From: Candidatus Saganbacteria bacterium
GTDB lineage: Bacteria > Margulisbacteria > WOR-1 > XYC2-FULL-46-14
Length of the DNA: 37,406 nucleotides
Assembly: GCA_013202975.1 (NCBI GenBank)
Contig: JABMQY010000112.1
Coordinates: forward strand, 1 to 37,406
Direction of reading: 5' to 3'
Within the stretch, counting starts at the first letter, position 1; each line of letters opens with the position of its first letter. Position numbers and translations under genes: made by a program. The notes under the pieces were generated by a model. That model had not been told where the DNA came from. It saw only the letters and a program-made list of their open reading frames with translations, and did not search any database. This document shows, in pieces, positions 30,312 to 37,406 of this stretch.

Positions 30312-30806
30312 ATGGGCTTCTTCAAAAAACTTTTGTTAATTGTCTTTTTGATTGCAATCATTGGTGGTAGTTTTTGGGTCAGTTTTTTAGTGGGCAAGCA
30401 GATGCTGGTGCCGTCAAATAAACTTCCCTCAAAACTTATTCCGCCTCAGATCAAAACAGATCTTGTGCCATCTCTTTCATCCGGATTAAGTATTGAAGTA
30501 ACGACCTCTTCTTCCGGAAAGGTTTCTGTTTCAAAACCGGTCAAAACAAAAACTGTATCGACAAAGATTAAGCCGAAAATAAAACAAACGAAATCAGGGC
30601 AATACAAGGTTCAGGCAGGGGTTTTTAAAAGTTATTCAAACTCAAAAAAGCAAATCGCTAATTTGAAGAGAAAAGGGTTTAATGCATACAGCAGCAAGTA
30701 TGGAAAATACTGGTATGTTTATGCCGGCAGTTATAACTCTCGCTCAAGCGCCAATAAATTGGCCGCATCTATAAAATCTGCTGGATTTGACGCAGTAGTA
30801 AGATAG
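30312..30806 (+). CDS. SPOR-domain cell-envelope protein
   Basis: 164-aa protein: N-terminal membrane anchor at about residues 6-28, a Pro/Ser/Lys-rich periplasmic linker, and a C-terminal SPOR domain (about 95-164) with YKVQAGVFKSYSNSKKQIAN and YWYVYAGSYNSRSSANKLA. SPOR domains bind denuded glycan strands and concentrate at septa, as in FtsN and DamX. The TAGGAGAG site sets the ATG. It lies between an FtsI-type PBP and mreB, linking septal and lateral wall genes. FtsN-like function is possible but unproven. Confidence 0.85.
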   Translation: MGFFKKLLLIVFLIAIIGGSFWVSFLVGKQMLVPSNKLPSKLIPPQIKTDLVPSLSSGLSIEVTTSSSGKVSVSKPVKTKTVSTKIKPKIKQTKSGQYKVQAGVFKSYSNSKKQIANLKRKGFNAYSSKYGKYWYVYAGSYNSRSSANKLAASIKSAGFDAVVR

Positions 30807-30830
30807 CCCCCGGGGCAAGGAGGATCGAAC

Positions 30831-31874
30831 ATGGGACTTTACGACTATATTTTCGGACATTTTTCACGAGACCTGGGCATAGACCTTGGCACGGCAACCA
30901 CCCTCGTCTTTGCGCGGGGAGAAGGGATTATTCTTTGTGAGCCATCAGTAGTGGCCATTGATAAGCATACCAACAAGGCTTTAGCTATCGGAAACGAGGC
31001 TAAGGGAATGTTGGGAAGGACTCCGGCAAACATCGTTGCGGTTCGGCCGATGCGCGACGGGGTAATTGCCGATTTTGAAATTACCGAGATGATGCTGCGG
31101 CACTTTATAAACAAAAGCCATAATCGATCTGCTTTTGTCAGGCCCAGAATTGTCGTCGGTGTTCCGTCGGGAATAACCGGAGTAGAAAAACGGGCCGTTC
31201 TGGATGCAGCCATGCATGCCGGCGCGCGTGAAGCCTATCTGGTAGAAGAACCGATGGCAGCGGCTATCGGAGCTAATCTGCCGGTTTCAGAAGCAGCCGG
31301 ATCAATGATCGTTGATATCGGCGGCGGTACAACCGAAGTTGCGGTCCTGGCCCTGGGTGGAATTGTTGTTTCAAAATCCATCCGTGTTGCCGGAGACGAA
31401 ATGGACGAGGCAATCGTTGCCCACTGCAGAAAAAATTATAATCTCTTAATCGGAGAGAGAAGTGCCGAGCAGATAAAAATTGATATCGGATCGGCCTATC
31501 CTTTACCGGAAGAGCGGACGGTTGAAGTAAGGGGACGGGATCTTGTAACCGGACTACCAAAAACCCTGACCCTGACATCTTCTGAGATTCGTGATGCACT
31601 GGCCGAGCCGGTAGCAACAGTTATTGATGCGGTAAGAATTACACTTGAAAAAACTCCCCCCGAGCTGGCAGCAGATATTATGGACCGCGGGATTGTAATG
31701 GCCGGCGGAGGATCTTTACTTCGCGGTCTGGACAAACATCTGGCGCAGGAGACCGATATGTCGGTTTATGTTGTAGATGATCCGATCTCATGCGTTGCCT
31801 ACGGAACCGGAAAGATATTAGAAGAAATTGATGTATTAAAGAAAGTATTAATTATGCCGAAGAAGACCCTGTAG
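30831..31874 (+). CDS. mreB: Rod shape-determining protein MreB
   Basis: 347-aa bacterial actin that guides lateral wall synthesis. Phosphate-1 motif [44 protein letters not shown], phosphate-2 [14 protein letters not shown], and adenosine motif [15 protein letters not shown] are all present. Length is normal. AAGGAGG lies 8 bases before the ATG. It follows the SPOR gene by 24 bases and precedes mreC by four bases, giving the classic mreBCD order. Confidence 0.97.
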   Translation: MGLYDYIFGHFSRDLGIDLGTATTLVFARGEGIILCEPSVVAIDKHTNKALAIGNEAKGMLGRTPANIVAVRPMRDGVIADFEITEMMLRHFINKSHNRSAFVRPRIVVGVPSGITGVEKRAVLDAAMHAGAREAYLVEEPMAAAIGANLPVSEAAGSMIVDIGGGTTEVAVLALGGIVVSKSIRVAGDEMDEAIVAHCRKNYNLLIGERSAEQIKIDIGSAYPLPEERTVEVRGRDLVTGLPKTLTLTSSEIRDALAEPVATVIDAVRITLEKTPPELAADIMDRGIVMAGGGSLLRGLDKHLAQETDMSVYVVDDPISCVAYGTGKILEEIDVLKKVLIMPKKTL

Positions 31875-31878
31875 TAGT

Positions 31879-32679
31879 GTGCAATCAAGAATAATAATAA
31901 TTGTTTTTCTGGTTTTAGCGCTGACTCTGAATTTTGCCGGAATCGGTAAATCCAGGGTAGTGTCTGTGATTAAGTCAACAACCCTGGCTGCTCTCTATCC
32001 TCTTCAATGGGTTTCAAATTCATCCGTTTCGGGTATTTCCGGTTTATTTTCTTATCTTCACTTTGCTTACAATAATTCACTGCTTAATGAAGAGCTCAGG
32101 CGAGAAAATGAAATATTAAAAATGGAGCTGGCTTCGCTTGATGCCCTGCGCAGCGAAAACCGGGTTTTTCGGAATTCTCGTGACAGACAAAGATCCCGGG
32201 TTCCCGGAAATTTTAAAAATGTTCTTCTGTCTCATGTAATCGGACGTTCTCAGGATCCCTGGAATTCTTTTTTTGTAATCGATTGCGGCAGTGCGGAGGG
32301 GGTTTTGGAAAATTCATCCGTTATCGCAGCCGACGGACTGGTCGGAAATGTTGTTGCTGTTACCCCTTATACCTCCCGGGTGCGGCTGCTGCTTGATATT
32401 AAAAGTGCGGTCACGGTTAAGACCGTTAAGTCCAGAATTGAGGCCCTGGCCAGCGGGAACCTTGGCGGCCTGCTGGATTTAAAATATGTCTCATCCGGTT
32501 CTAAACCTTTAATCGGAGAAGCACTGGTGGTCTCTTCTTCCAGCCGGCTCCTGCCTGGTATTCCGGTAGGCTATATTACACGTATCGGAGGGAGCGAGCT
32601 TGACCTTTTTAAGACTATTGATGTTCAGCCTGCGGTTGACTTTCAAACACTGGATGTTGTCTATGTGGTGATGCAATGA
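31879..32679 (+). CDS. mreC: Rod shape-determining protein MreC
   Basis: 266-aa bitopic protein of the elongasome. An N-terminal membrane segment at about residues 5-22 is followed by a coiled coil (about 70-95, NEELRRENEILKMELASL). The paired beta-barrel MreC core has VIGRSQDPWNSFFVIDCGS, GLVGNVVAVTPYTSRVRLL and LPGIPVGYITRIGG. The start is a GTG four bases after the mreB stop. Four-base overlap with mreD. MreC links MreB and PBP2 in the periplasm. Confidence 0.93.
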   Translation: MQSRIIIIVFLVLALTLNFAGIGKSRVVSVIKSTTLAALYPLQWVSNSSVSGISGLFSYLHFAYNNSLLNEELRRENEILKMELASLDALRSENRVFRNSRDRQRSRVPGNFKNVLLSHVIGRSQDPWNSFFVIDCGSAEGVLENSSVIAADGLVGNVVAVTPYTSRVRLLLDIKSAVTVKTVKSRIEALASGNLGGLLDLKYVSSGSKPLIGEALVVSSSSRLLPGIPVGYITRIGGSELDLFKTIDVQPAVDFQTLDVVYVVMQ

Positions 32680-33143
32680 AAATGTTAAAGTTTATATTAT
32701 TTCTGGCGGCTATAATTATTGTAGAAAATTTGTGGCCCGGTCCTTATCGGCCCGATTTGTTTCTGCTTTTGATTATTACTTATTGCGTTTATCATTCTGC
32801 CGATAGTGCCGTCCCTTTTTCATTTGCGGCCGGATTTATCCAGGATATTTTGTTTTCGCTTAATTTTTTAAATACCCTTACCAAAACTATTGTTGCAATC
32901 TTAATTTCCATGATCAAAGATAAACTTATTCTCGATTTTGAAAAGCTCTCTCTTATTTTGATCGGCGTTTTCTCCCCACTTGCAATTATTTTTACCGCCT
33001 CTCTCCGGTATTTTATCTATCAGCAGGCAGTTGCCTGGGATTTGTTTTTTGTAATTCTGGTATGCAATACTATTCTTAATTTGTTGTTTGGTTTTTTGTT
33101 TCTGCATATTATAAAAAGATTTGAGATTTATGGAAAACAATAA
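32676..33143 (+). CDS. mreD: Rod shape-determining protein MreD
   Basis: 155-aa integral membrane protein with five predicted membrane segments. Beginning MLKFILFLAAIIIVENLWPG and AAGFIQDILFSLNFLNTLT fit the MreD family, which has few invariant residues. Identity relies on position between mreC (4-base overlap) and mrdA (14-base overlap with my chosen start). Together they make the elongasome core. RodA is not in this window. Confidence 0.88.
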   Translation: MKMLKFILFLAAIIIVENLWPGPYRPDLFLLLIITYCVYHSADSAVPFSFAAGFIQDILFSLNFLNTLTKTIVAILISMIKDKLILDFEKLSLILIGVFSPLAIIFTASLRYFIYQQAVAWDLFFVILVCNTILNLLFGFLFLHIIKRFEIYGKQ

Positions 33144-34938
33144 TCGAGGCCGTATTTTTTACTTTTTCCTGCTGATTTGTCTCTTGTTTTTTGTATATAA
33201 GTTAGCTGAGCTGCAGATTTTTAATCACAGCCGCTATGCCGGTTTTGCAGAGGAGAATGCCGCCAGGATTACACCAATCCGGGCTCCGCGCGGAATTATC
33301 TACGATCGATCCGGCAGGGTGATAGTTCAGAATCGCCCGGTTTTTTCTCTGTTTTTGTTTCCTGAAAAAGTAGGGGATCTGGATGCTGTGCTTACTGTTT
33401 TATCAAAAAAATTAAATCTATCTTTTGAAGAATTAAAAAAGAAGGTTTCGAAGTCAACTGCCCCCTCTTATGAGGGGATAAGAATAGCTAATAAACTCTC
33501 TTCTATTCAGGTTAGCGGGATCAAAGAATCTGCGGATCAATTACAGGGAACCAGGATTGTTGTCTCTCCTCTGCGTGAATATCCCTATAAAAATGTCGGG
33601 ATTCATCTCCTGGGTTATATCGGAGAGATTAACCAAAAAGAGCTTGCGGCATTTCAAAGTTATGGCTATCGTATGCATGATTTGATCGGTAAAGACGGGA
33701 TTGAGAAGCAGTATGATAAGTATCTCCGGGGGGTGGCGGGTGGAGAAAAGATGGAGGTAGATGTCTATGGCCGGCCGATCCGGATGATCGAGTCACTTAA
33801 TCCTGTTCCGGGCAATAATCTTAAACTTACAATTGATCAGGAGATGCAGAAGGCGGTTGAAGAGATAATGGGGCAAAGAAATGGGGCGGTGGTGGTTTTG
33901 GATCCAAATAATGGGGAGGTGCTTGCAATGGTTTCTCGTCCGTCATACGATCCGACCAAGCCATGGGGAGAAATAGATCAGCGCAATCATCCCTTTATGA
34001 ACCGGGCGCTATCTCCTGTTCCTCCCGGATCAATTTTTAAACCGGCGGTTTTGCAGGCGGCCATTGATAATAATATTTTTTCCCCGGACGAAATGATTAA
34101 CTGCAAAGGCTATATTAAAATAGGGCGGAGATTTAAACGATGCTGGCGCAGTCAGGGGCATGGAACGATCACTTTTAGGGAAGGACTAGTCTGGTCCTGT
34201 GATGTGGCATTTTATGAACTGGGTAAGCGATTAGGGGTTGATAAAATTTCAGCTTATGCAAAAAAATTCGGACTGGGAGTGACGACCGGAATCGATCTCC
34301 CGCGTGAAAAAAAAGGACTGGTTCCGGGAATAGAATGGAAGCAAAAATATTACCGCCAGCCCTGGTTTCCCGGCGATACTCTGAATTATGCGATCGGGCA
34401 GGGATATTTGTTGGTGACCCCTCTGCAGATGGCCTCTTTCTTTGGAGAAATTGCTGTTGGCAGGCGTTTCAAGCCCCACGTTGTAGCCGAGATAAAAACT
34501 CCCGAAGGGAAAATAATATATTCTGCTGAGCCTGAGCTGCTTTCTTCGAATGTTGTTTCATACGAGGTAACCCAGGCACTGCGGGAAGTGGTCCGGCGCG
34601 CTACCGGAGTAGTTGCAAATGTGCCCGGGCTTCCGGCGGCCGGAAAGACCGGGACGGCTGAGAATCCCGGAAAGGCTCATGCCTGGTTTTGCTCATATGC
34701 TCCCAATGATAAACCGGAAATTGCAATGGCTGTTTTTATCGAGCATGGAGAGCACGGGGACAGGGCGCCGGCAGAGGTTACCCGAGAGATTTTGAAATGG
34801 TACAAAAAATTCCGCCTAAAAAGAGAGATCCCGGCTGAAAAACCTACCTATCAATATATTCTGCACGGCGATCGGATTCAATGGCTCTATCCAAAATGGA
34901 TGCTTGAGAGACAACGGAGCAGTTTTGAGGCGGAATAG
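33130..34938 (+). CDS. mrdA: Penicillin-binding protein 2 (elongasome transpeptidase)
   Basis: 602-aa class B PBP with one N-terminal anchor (FYFFLLICLLFFVYKLAEL) and RAPRGIIYDRSGRVIVQNRP. Transpeptidase motifs are SIFK at S301, SCD at about 356 (SxD is the PBP2 form of SxN) and KTGT in AAGKTGTAENPG. The cysteine pair in INCKGYIKIG...FKRCW is common in PBP2 proteins. I start at the ATG at 33130 rather than the TTG at 33121. It follows mreBCD, which distinguishes it from the FtsI-type PBP at 28592. Overlaps the next gene by 14 bases. Confidence 0.95.
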   Translation: MENNNRGRIFYFFLLICLLFFVYKLAELQIFNHSRYAGFAEENAARITPIRAPRGIIYDRSGRVIVQNRPVFSLFLFPEKVGDLDAVLTVLSKKLNLSFEELKKKVSKSTAPSYEGIRIANKLSSIQVSGIKESADQLQGTRIVVSPLREYPYKNVGIHLLGYIGEINQKELAAFQSYGYRMHDLIGKDGIEKQYDKYLRGVAGGEKMEVDVYGRPIRMIESLNPVPGNNLKLTIDQEMQKAVEEIMGQRNGAVVVLDPNNGEVLAMVSRPSYDPTKPWGEIDQRNHPFMNRALSPVPPGSIFKPAVLQAAIDNNIFSPDEMINCKGYIKIGRRFKRCWRSQGHGTITFREGLVWSCDVAFYELGKRLGVDKISAYAKKFGLGVTTGIDLPREKKGLVPGIEWKQKYYRQPWFPGDTLNYAIGQGYLLVTPLQMASFFGEIAVGRRFKPHVVAEIKTPEGKIIYSAEPELLSSNVVSYEVTQALREVVRRATGVVANVPGLPAAGKTGTAENPGKAHAWFCSYAPNDKPEIAMAVFIEHGEHGDRAPAEVTREILKWYKKFRLKREIPAEKPTYQYILHGDRIQWLYPKWMLERQRSSFEAE

Positions 34939-36172
34939 TTTATCAGTCTTCAGCTTCTTCCTGAGTGCTCTTTTTCTTATATCCATTTTATCTTGTTCGT
35001 CTTTATCTTATATTTCATTTTTTCCATCTGATTATTCGTCCCACTCTCCACAAGAGGTAGCAGTAGGAATAAAACAATTAACAGACAAAAGTGCCGAGGT
35101 CCGGTTATCTGCGGCCAAAAACATGACACTTCTGGCCATTGCACAAGAAATTGATCCGGAGTTAAAAGTAAGTATGATTGACCCCCTTTTTAATGCTTTC
35201 CAAGATCCCGATCAAAAAGTTCGCCAGTCTGCAAGGTATGCCCTGGCCGCTTTAACTAGATCTAATATTTCTTCCGATCAAAAATCCAGAATGTTTGTGC
35301 AGACAACTGGGCTCCTTAACACAAAAGACCCTGAGCTGAGGGCTGAGGTGATCCAGCTTTTGGGATGGTTTGGTTATCCTAGGATTTCAGCAAAAATAGA
35401 GTCAGAACTATTTAAAATCCTTGTTCAAGAGCTTAAAAATAAAGACCAGTGGATTAGAAATAAAGTTTGCTTTGCTTTTGACGGTCTTGCCCAGCCGGAG
35501 ATTTCTTTAAAAATAAAATCAAAAATAGTCCCGCTTATGCTTCGCGCTTTGAAGGATAAAAGCCGAGTAGTGAGGGTGTCGGCTACTAGTCCAATGCGCT
35601 ACCTGGCAATGCCAACCTCTGAAGTTTCGACCAAACAAAAAACTATGATGTTAAAATCTCTGGTCCTGGCCTTAAAAGATGATTATTGGAGTCTTAGGGC
35701 ATCGGCTGTTTATCCTCTTAGGGATTTGTTAGATTCAGATATTTCGCCTGATTTAAAAATCATGGCCATTAATGCACTTTTTTTTAATTTAGGAGATCAA
35801 GACCTTGAGGTCCGCAAAAATGCAATATCATCATTAGGGTATATTATCTATTTGAATATTCCAAACAGACAGAAAGAGAGGATCGTTGCTGCCGCTATAA
35901 AATTTGCAGAGGATGGAAACAATAAAGATGTAGATATAAAAAGAAAGACAATTTGGGCACTCCAGACAATTGCAGGGTCAGGTCTTTCTGCTCAAGTAAG
36001 AATGCAAATAGTTCCGTCTCTTTCTGTGTTTTTAAAATCTGATGATGAAGATATTCGATCGAACGCTGCATCAGCTCTGACAACACTCTTTTGGTCCAAG
36101 ATCCCGCTTGGTGATAGGTTTCAAATAATAAAGGTCATTTTGCGGTACCCAAGATATTTCCTTTTATCCTAA
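34925..36172 (+). CDS. HEAT-repeat lipoprotein
   Basis: 415-aa predicted lipoprotein; the leader ends in LISILSC (C24). The mature protein is a helical HEAT-like array of about eight units of roughly 40 residues, with motifs such as KSAEVRLSAAKNM, PDQKVRQSARYALAAL, and LEVRKNAISSLGYI. A TTG at 34925 with GGAG five bases upstream is my start; the ORF-track TTG at 34904 adds seven residues. It overlaps mrdA by 14 bases and ends convergently four bases into the beta-lactamase-family gene. Operon position suggests an envelope scaffold linked to wall growth, but this is inference. Confidence 0.75.
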   Translation: MRRNSLSVFSFFLSALFLISILSCSSLSYISFFPSDYSSHSPQEVAVGIKQLTDKSAEVRLSAAKNMTLLAIAQEIDPELKVSMIDPLFNAFQDPDQKVRQSARYALAALTRSNISSDQKSRMFVQTTGLLNTKDPELRAEVIQLLGWFGYPRISAKIESELFKILVQELKNKDQWIRNKVCFAFDGLAQPEISLKIKSKIVPLMLRALKDKSRVVRVSATSPMRYLAMPTSEVSTKQKTMMLKSLVLALKDDYWSLRASAVYPLRDLLDSDISPDLKIMAINALFFNLGDQDLEVRKNAISSLGYIIYLNIPNRQKERIVAAAIKFAEDGNNKDVDIKRKTIWALQTIAGSGLSAQVRMQIVPSLSVFLKSDDEDIRSNAASALTTLFWSKIPLGDRFQIIKVILRYPRYFLLS

Positions 36173-37278
36173 ATTTTCTCACCCGGATAGAGGATATCAA
36201 AGACCCTTTTAAATAAACCCAGCGTTCCTTCTCCTTCAGGCTGGGTATTCATCATCAGAAGAATGGCGGTCTCCTTGTCTGGATTATACATTGCAATATT
36301 TACATAACCGGGCAGGCCGCCGTTGTGGCCGATAAATCCGGCGGCAGTAAAACAACCCAGGGCATAACGCAGGGTTTTCATTTCTTTGTGTTTTGGATGA
36401 AACCCGCCGGCAATTCTTTCTTTTTGCAGGGAAGGGCTTAACAGGGTTCCGCGGCCAAGTACCGTAATGAAGTTCTTTAAATCATAAATATTCGAAATCA
36501 GCGCTCCGGCAGCCCAGCCCCAGGAAACATTCATAATACTCCAGTCTTTTAGTTTTCCGTTTTCGGTCATATAGCCGTGAATATAATCTTTTTCCGGAAA
36601 GCCGGAGCTCTTTGGAAAGTAGGTGTGTTTTAGGTTGAGCGGATTAATTATCCGCTGCTCAATCTGTGCCTTAAGGCTTGATTTGGTCAGCTTTTCAATT
36701 ATCATCCCAAGAAGGACGGTATTGGTATTGGAATAGTGAAAATCGGCTCCCGGTTTAAAATAAGGCTTTTTTGAGACCCCGATTTTAGCCAGCTGTTCCG
36801 GGGGCCATTCTTTCAGGGGATTTTTCTCAAAGATCTTTCCGAATTCTTCTGTTTCGGAATAATTATGCAGGCCGGAGGTCATGTTGAGCAGCTGGCGGAT
36901 AGTTATATTTTTTGCATTGGGAACCCAGTCGAAATATTTTACCAGCTTATCGTCAAGGCCGATCTTGTTTTCATCAACCAGCTGAAGCAGGACTGTGCAG
37001 GTAAAGGTTTTTGTCAGGCTGCCGATGCGGAAAATATTTTTTGCTTCTATTGGCCGTTTGGTTTTAATATCTGCCAGACCTTCTGCTTTCAGATAAAGAC
37101 ACTTATCTTTTTTCCACACGCCCAGCATCATTGCCGGAGCGTTGTATTTTTTCATTGCAGCACTAATCAGATTATCCAGCTTTTGTGCTTTTGCTTTATC
37201 GAGTGGTTTAGATGATGAAAAGAAAAAGAATGCTGTGAGGGCCAGAATGACCGCGACGATATATTTATAGTTTTTCAT
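36169..37278 (-). CDS. Serine beta-lactamase/DD-peptidase family protein (class C fold)
   Basis: 369-aa protein of the beta-lactamase (PF00144) superfamily. An N-terminal signal anchor (YIVAVILALTAFFFF) is followed by the active-site SLTK motif at S87, a YSN motif in FHYSNTNTVLLG, and HNGG near the C-terminus in place of KTG. That combination fits DD-peptidases, esterases and class C-like enzymes; EstB- or PBP4*-type activities are all possible, and true beta-lactamase activity cannot be inferred. GGAGGAGGAAG sets the ATG. It is monocistronic, convergent with the HEAT gene. Confidence 0.82.
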   Translation of the reverse strand: MKNYKYIVAVILALTAFFFFSSSKPLDKAKAQKLDNLISAAMKKYNAPAMMLGVWKKDKCLYLKAEGLADIKTKRPIEAKNIFRIGSLTKTFTCTVLLQLVDENKIGLDDKLVKYFDWVPNAKNITIRQLLNMTSGLHNYSETEEFGKIFEKNPLKEWPPEQLAKIGVSKKPYFKPGADFHYSNTNTVLLGMIIEKLTKSSLKAQIEQRIINPLNLKHTYFPKSSGFPEKDYIHGYMTENGKLKDWSIMNVSWGWAAGALISNIYDLKNFITVLGRGTLLSPSLQKERIAGGFHPKHKEMKTLRYALGCFTAAGFIGHNGGLPGYVNIAMYNPDKETAILLMMNTQPEGEGTLGLFKRVFDILYPGEKI

Positions 37279-37314
37279 ATTGCTTCCTCCTCCAGAATTT
37301 TACGATACTTGCAA

Positions 37315-37343
37315 ATTATATCCTGTAATGCTACTATATACAA
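37315..37343 (-). promoter_or_regulatory. Promoter of the beta-lactamase-family gene
   Basis: Minus strand: TTGTAT (37338-37343), 17 bases, perfect TATAAT (37315-37320), about 37 bases before the ATG. The last 63 bases of the window beyond it hold no gene I can support. Confidence 0.6.
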
Positions 37344-37406
37344 GAAGATGAACGTCGAAGTTAATGGTTTAAGAACTAAAGAGTCTGCCTCTTAGTCATG
37401 TTGAAG

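Noticed and set aside
36169-37278. Antibiotic-resistance beta-lactamase
   Set aside because: The SLTK/YSN/HNGG set is shared by DD-peptidases and esterases, so resistance activity cannot be claimed.
37348-37395. Start of another plus-strand gene at the right edge
   Set aside because: The frame from ATG 37348 closes after about 15 codons and no SD precedes it.

Overview
The window looks like a chromosomal segment of an uncultured diderm bacterium. It carries LPS transport and assembly genes (lptB, two LptF/LptG-type permeases, lptD), lipoprotein N-acylation (lnt) and rod-shape/septal wall synthesis (mreBCD, two class B PBPs). A DUF3084 protein followed by a YqgF-like RNase H-fold protein is, as I recall, a cyanobacteria-like pairing. 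With the holB-ricT linkage and candidate-phylum-style intergenic palindromes, my best inference is Margulisbacteria/Saganbacteria (WOR-1) or a relative. No marker gene here proves this.

Layout. (1) 1-3.0 kb, plus strand: lptB (5' truncated), LptF/G permease, DUF3084 protein, YqgF-like protein, tightly coupled. (2) 3.0-5.4 kb: an island of a radical SAM protein and an unknown 241-aa partner; a 13-bp direct repeat copied from the 3' end of the YqgF gene brackets the radical SAM gene. (3) 15.1-5.4 kb, minus strand: a long near-continuous operon holB, ricT, HIT, rpsU, LptF/G permease, TPR protein, lptD, lipoprotein, lnt, mostly with 4-base overlaps. (4) 15.1-18.4 kb: a 58-aa AbrB/SpoVT-fold protein with a phased 11-bp repeat operator, then a 1004-aa protein with five tandem 87-aa repeats, a possible nuclease domain and a ComEC-type metallo-beta-lactamase domain. 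(5) 18.6-27.6 kb: an accessory zone with a Kelch-like lipoprotein, tRNA-Phe, a GIY-YIG nuclease gene between two homologous hairpin-rich direct repeats, three envelope proteins, two tRNA-Thr genes bracketing a second radical SAM gene, a small holin-like membrane protein, an unknown protein and a membrane-associated HExxH protein. (6) 27.7-37.3 kb: holA, ftsI-type PBP, SPOR protein, mreBCD, mrdA, a HEAT-repeat lipoprotein, and a convergent serine beta-lactamase/DD-peptidase-family gene.

The most unusual signal is a family of intergenic hairpins in the 20.5-23.9 kb zone. They share one architecture: a variable but complementary outer arm, a 3x3 internal loop GAA/GAA or GAA/GTA, a short inner stem and a small loop. 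Two copies share an identical 17-nt core but have different, still self-complementary, outer arms. Two copies sit in the direct repeats flanking the GIY-YIG gene, and a related hairpin buries that gene's Shine-Dalgarno sequence. This looks like a REP-type system with a GIY-YIG enzyme where REP/RAYT systems use a Y1 transposase. That analogy is inference.

Together the housekeeping genes make and export the outer-membrane lipid and lipoprotein layer and drive cell elongation and division. The accessory genes lie mainly next to tRNAs and palindromic repeats.
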